Of a stretch of DNA of 15,847 nt, positions 13,731 through 15,847 are shown in pieces. Under the pieces are notes generated by a model that saw only the letters and a program-made list of their open reading frames with translations, was not told the DNA's origin and made no database searches. The stretch is from an uncultured Collinsella sp. Lineage in GTDB: Bacteria; Actinomycetota; Coriobacteriia; Coriobacteriales; Coriobacteriaceae. Where the stretch lies: NCBI GenBank assembly GCA_900547125.1, contig URFU01000043.1:1-15847 (forward strand). The letters are read 5' to 3'. Position 1 is the first letter of the stretch. Every line of letters starts with the position of its first letter. The position numbers and the translations under genes were made by a program.

Positions 13731-15847
13731 CTAGTGACGCTTGCGGGTGGCCGTTGCCTTGCGGACGGAGGTCTTCTTGGTCGGAGCCTTTTCTACGGTC
13801 GTGGCGGCAGGGGAGACCTGGGTCTCCTTGGCGGGCTCGGCCTTTGCCTTAGCCTTGGGAGCGGTCTTGACCTCGGCGACCTTCGGCGTCGACTCGGCCT
13901 TTACTGCGGGCTTGTCCTCGTCCTTAGCCTCTGCCTTGGGAGCTGCAGCCTTGGTCGTGGTCTTCTTGGCCGTCGTCGTAGAGCGCTTGCGCGTGGTGGT
14001 CTTGGCGGCCGGCTTTGCCTCGACAGCTGCCTTGGCCTTGGGCTCGGAGGGCGCCTCCTCGACCTTGTCGGCGGGCTTTGCAGCAGCCTTCGGGGTCGTC
14101 TTCGCGGCGGCCTTCGTCGTAGCAGCCTTCGTGTTCGTCGACTTCGTTGCCGTGGTCTTCTTGGCTGCCGTTGCCTTCTTGGCGCTCGCGGTCGTCTTCT
14201 TGGCAGCGGTCTTGGCCGGAGCCTTTGCCGCGGGCGCGGCCTTTACCTCGGGAGCGACCTCGGCCTCGGCGGCCTTTTTGGCAGCGGCGGTCGTACGCTT
14301 GCGCGTAGTCGATGCCTTGGCAGTAGTTGCCTTAGCGGCGCTAGTCTTGCTAGCAGCGGCCTTCGTGGTCGTGGCCTTCTTAGCCGTCGTCTTGCGGGCC
14401 GTCGTCTTCTTGGCGGCAGGCTTCGCGTCGGGCTTAACTTCGGCCTTGGCCGCCGGCTTCTCCTCGGCCTTGGGCTCCTCAGCGGCAGCGGGCTCATCGA
14501 CAGCTGCAACATCAGTCACACCCGCCGGCCTCTCGATCTCCGGGTGCATAAAGAAGTACAGGTCCAGATACTTGTCGGCCGAGCGCGTCCAACTAAAGTC
14601 CTGGCTCATGGCCTGCGTGACCAGCTGGTTCCAAGCATCGCGGTTGTCCCAGAACAGGCGTGCCGCGCGGAAGACCGCGTCGCCCATCTCGTCGCCGTTA
14701 AAGTTGGTAAACGAGAAGCCCGTGCCCTCGCCGGTAAACTCGTTATATGGGATCACCGTGTCCTTCAGGCCACCGGTCTCGCGCACGATGGGCAGGGTGC
14801 CGTAGCGCATGGCGATGATCTGCGACAGGCCGCAGGGCTCAAACTTCGAAGGCATCAGGAACATGTCGGCGGCGGCGTACATACGCTGCGACAGCGCCGG
14901 GTCAAACTCGATGCGCGCGGCCATGGTGCCGGGGTACTTGTCCTGGAAGTAGCGCAGGCCGTCCTCGTAGTCGCGGTCGCCGGTGCCCAGCACCGCCACC
15001 TGCACGCCGCCGGCCAAAATGCGGTCGAGCGCGTACATGACCAGGTCCATGCCCTTCTGGCGCGTCAGGCGCGTGACCATCACCATAAGCGGGCGGTCGT
15101 CGCGAACCTCGAGCCCCAGCTCTTCCTGTAGCTTGGCCTTGCACACGGCCTTGCCGGAACGGTCCTCCACGGTGTAGTTGGCGGCAATGCGCTTATCGGT
15201 TGCCGGGTCAAAGCCTGCAACGTCAATGCCGTTGAGGATGCCCTGCAGTGCGTAGGAGCGCTCGCGCAGTACGCCGTCCAGGCCCTCGCCAAACTCGGGC
15301 GTCTGGATCTCGCCCGCGTAGGTGGGGCTCACCGTGGTGATGGCATCGGCATAGTGCAGCGCGCCCAGCATGTAGTTGATGCTGCAGGCGTCGCAACGCA
15401 GCTGCGTAGCTGCCGCGGGAATATGCGCCACACCCAGGATGTCCTCCATCACGGTGTCGCTAAACTGGCCCTGGAACGCTACGTTGTGGATCGAGAAGAC
15501 GGTTTTGACGCGGTCGTACAACGGCAGGCCCTGGTAGAACTCGCGTAAGAACACGGGCGCCAGCGCCGTCTGCCAATCGTTGCAGTGCAGGATGTCGCAC
15601 TCAAAGTCGGCCGGCAGGTGCTGCAGGCGCTCGGTGATGGCCTTGGAGAAAAACGCGAAGCGCTCGCCGTCGTCAAAGAAGCCGTACGGATAGTCGCGCG
15701 CAAAGTAGCGCTCGTTGTCCACGAACATATAAGTGACGCCGTCGTGCTCGAGCTTCTCGAGCCCGCAGTACTTGTTGCGCCAGCCCAGGCTCACGTAAAA
15801 GTCGGCAATGTGCTCCTTCTGCGCCTTGTACTCGTCCTTGATGGTGG
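13731..15847 (-). CDS. glgA: Glycogen synthase (ADP-glucose type, GT5) with long basic C-terminal tail; N-terminus outside window
   Basis: Extends glycogen chains from ADP-glucose. The frame is open to the window end, so about the first 40-50 residues (with the usual KxGGL motif) are missing; 704 residues are visible. GT-B motifs seen are DILHCNDWQTA, FSIHNVAFQGQF, HYADAITTVSPTYAGEIQTPEFGEGLDG, VMVTRLTRQKGMDL, and KFEPCGLSQIIAMRYGTLPIVRETGGLKDTV, which carries the conserved catalytic-loop Glu. The two catalytic domains end near plus position 14522 (HPEIERPAG), which would give about 480-490 residues in all, the normal GlgA length. The frame then continues without a stop for about 263 residues of Ala/Lys/Thr/Pro/Glu low-complexity tail, ending RKATATRKRH. 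The tail is not part of any glycogen synthase I know. The terminator follows the stop closely. The GH13-GH77 gene lies downstream on the same strand. Confidence 0.95.
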   Translation of the reverse strand, partial: TIKDEYKAQKEHIADFYVSLGWRNKYCGLEKLEHDGVTYMFVDNERYFARDYPYGFFDDGERFAFFSKAITERLQHLPADFECDILHCNDWQTALAPVFLREFYQGLPLYDRVKTVFSIHNVAFQGQFSDTVMEDILGVAHIPAAATQLRCDACSINYMLGALHYADAITTVSPTYAGEIQTPEFGEGLDGVLRERSYALQGILNGIDVAGFDPATDKRIAANYTVEDRSGKAVCKAKLQEELGLEVRDDRPLMVMVTRLTRQKGMDLVMYALDRILAGGVQVAVLGTGDRDYEDGLRYFQDKYPGTMAARIEFDPALSQRMYAAADMFLMPSKFEPCGLSQIIAMRYGTLPIVRETGGLKDTVIPYNEFTGEGTGFSFTNFNGDEMGDAVFRAARLFWDNRDAWNQLVTQAMSQDFSWTRSADKYLDLYFFMHPEIERPAGVTDVAAVDEPAAAEEPKAEEKPAAKAEVKPDAKPAAKKTTARKTTAKKATTTKAAASKTSAAKATTAKASTTRKRTTAAAKKAAEAEVAPEVKAAPAAKAPAKTAAKKTTASAKKATAAKKTTATKSTNTKAATTKAAAKTTPKAAAKPADKVEEAPSEPKAKAAVEAKPAAKTTTRKRSTTTAKKTTTKAAAPKAEAKDEDKPAVKAESTPKVAEVKTAPKAKAKAEPAKETQVSPAATTVEKAPTKKTSVRKATATRKRH
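13734..14522 (-). other. Histone H1/AlgP-like low-complexity tail of GlgA
   Basis: About 263 residues at the C-terminus of GlgA. The first stretch is mixed acidic and basic (VDEPAAAEEPKAEEKPAAKA). It is followed by many irregular units of the types KKTTA, KKATT, AAKTT and TTRKR, with three RKR-type clusters and a final RKRH. Net charge is clearly positive, and aromatic, Cys and Trp residues are absent or nearly so. It should be disordered. Similar Ala/Lys/Pro-rich tails occur on bacterial nucleoid proteins (AlgP, mycobacterial HupB) and bind DNA, RNA or polyphosphate. Different codons encode the same residues, so this is not a recent simple DNA repeat expansion. Confidence 0.85.

Noticed and set aside
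13734..15131. 465-codon plus-strand frame, Gly/Leu/Arg-rich, opposite the GlgA tail
   Set aside because: Its repetitive composition is the mirror of the Ala/Lys/Thr tail codons. The minus-strand frame is continuous with a real GlgA domain.
1..15847. CRISPR array, tRNA, rRNA, complete insertion sequence or prophage
   Set aside because: No regularly spaced repeats, no cloverleaf or rRNA stretches, and no transposase, integrase or phage-like protein found in the open frames.

Overview
The window is about 15.8 kb of mostly GC-rich DNA with ordinary bacterial housekeeping genes. Gene order, high GC and protein style suggest an actinobacterium of the class Coriobacteriia, most likely Collinsella or a close relative. 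That assignment is recognition plus inference; no 16S or marker alignment was possible.

Layout. At the left edge lies the 5' part of metK (SAM synthetase), on the minus strand. It is divergent from gltX (glutamyl-tRNA synthetase), and a 25-bp-arm inverted repeat sits between the two. After a clear terminator comes a plus-strand block, priA - def - [palindromic element] - fmt - rsmB: replication restart helicase, peptide deformylase, Met-tRNA formyltransferase and 16S rRNA m5C methyltransferase. This is a conserved bacterial cluster. Deformylase and formyltransferase are the two ends of the formyl-methionine cycle, and fmt and rsmB overlap by 4 bp. A second, different inverted repeat follows rsmB. 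Next is a strikingly AT-rich gene for a single-pass membrane protein of unknown function, probably acquired by transfer. It converges on a small FmdB-type zinc-ribbon gene.

The right third is on the minus strand and concerns alpha-glucan metabolism. One gene encodes a 1098-residue fusion of a GH13 amylase-type enzyme and a GH77 4-alpha-glucanotransferase. Upstream of it is glgA (glycogen synthase), truncated by the window edge. The likely theme is storage glycogen synthesis (GlgA) beside maltodextrin breakdown and transfer (GH13-GH77). The roughly 430-bp gap between them holds a structured, nested inverted-repeat element enclosing a 15-codon ORF, plus the glgA terminator.

The most notable observations are: (1) PriA begins with QLSLF, an exact match to the beta-clamp-binding consensus, followed by a linker; (2) GlgA carries a C-terminal tail of about 263 residues rich in Ala/Lys/Thr/Pro, resembling histone H1 or AlgP; (3) four unrelated long inverted repeats occupy four separate intergenic gaps, one of them splitting the def-fmt junction; (4) MetK shows substitutions in a normally invariant active-site segment right at the window edge. 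No CRISPR array, tRNA, rRNA or recognisable insertion sequence was seen.
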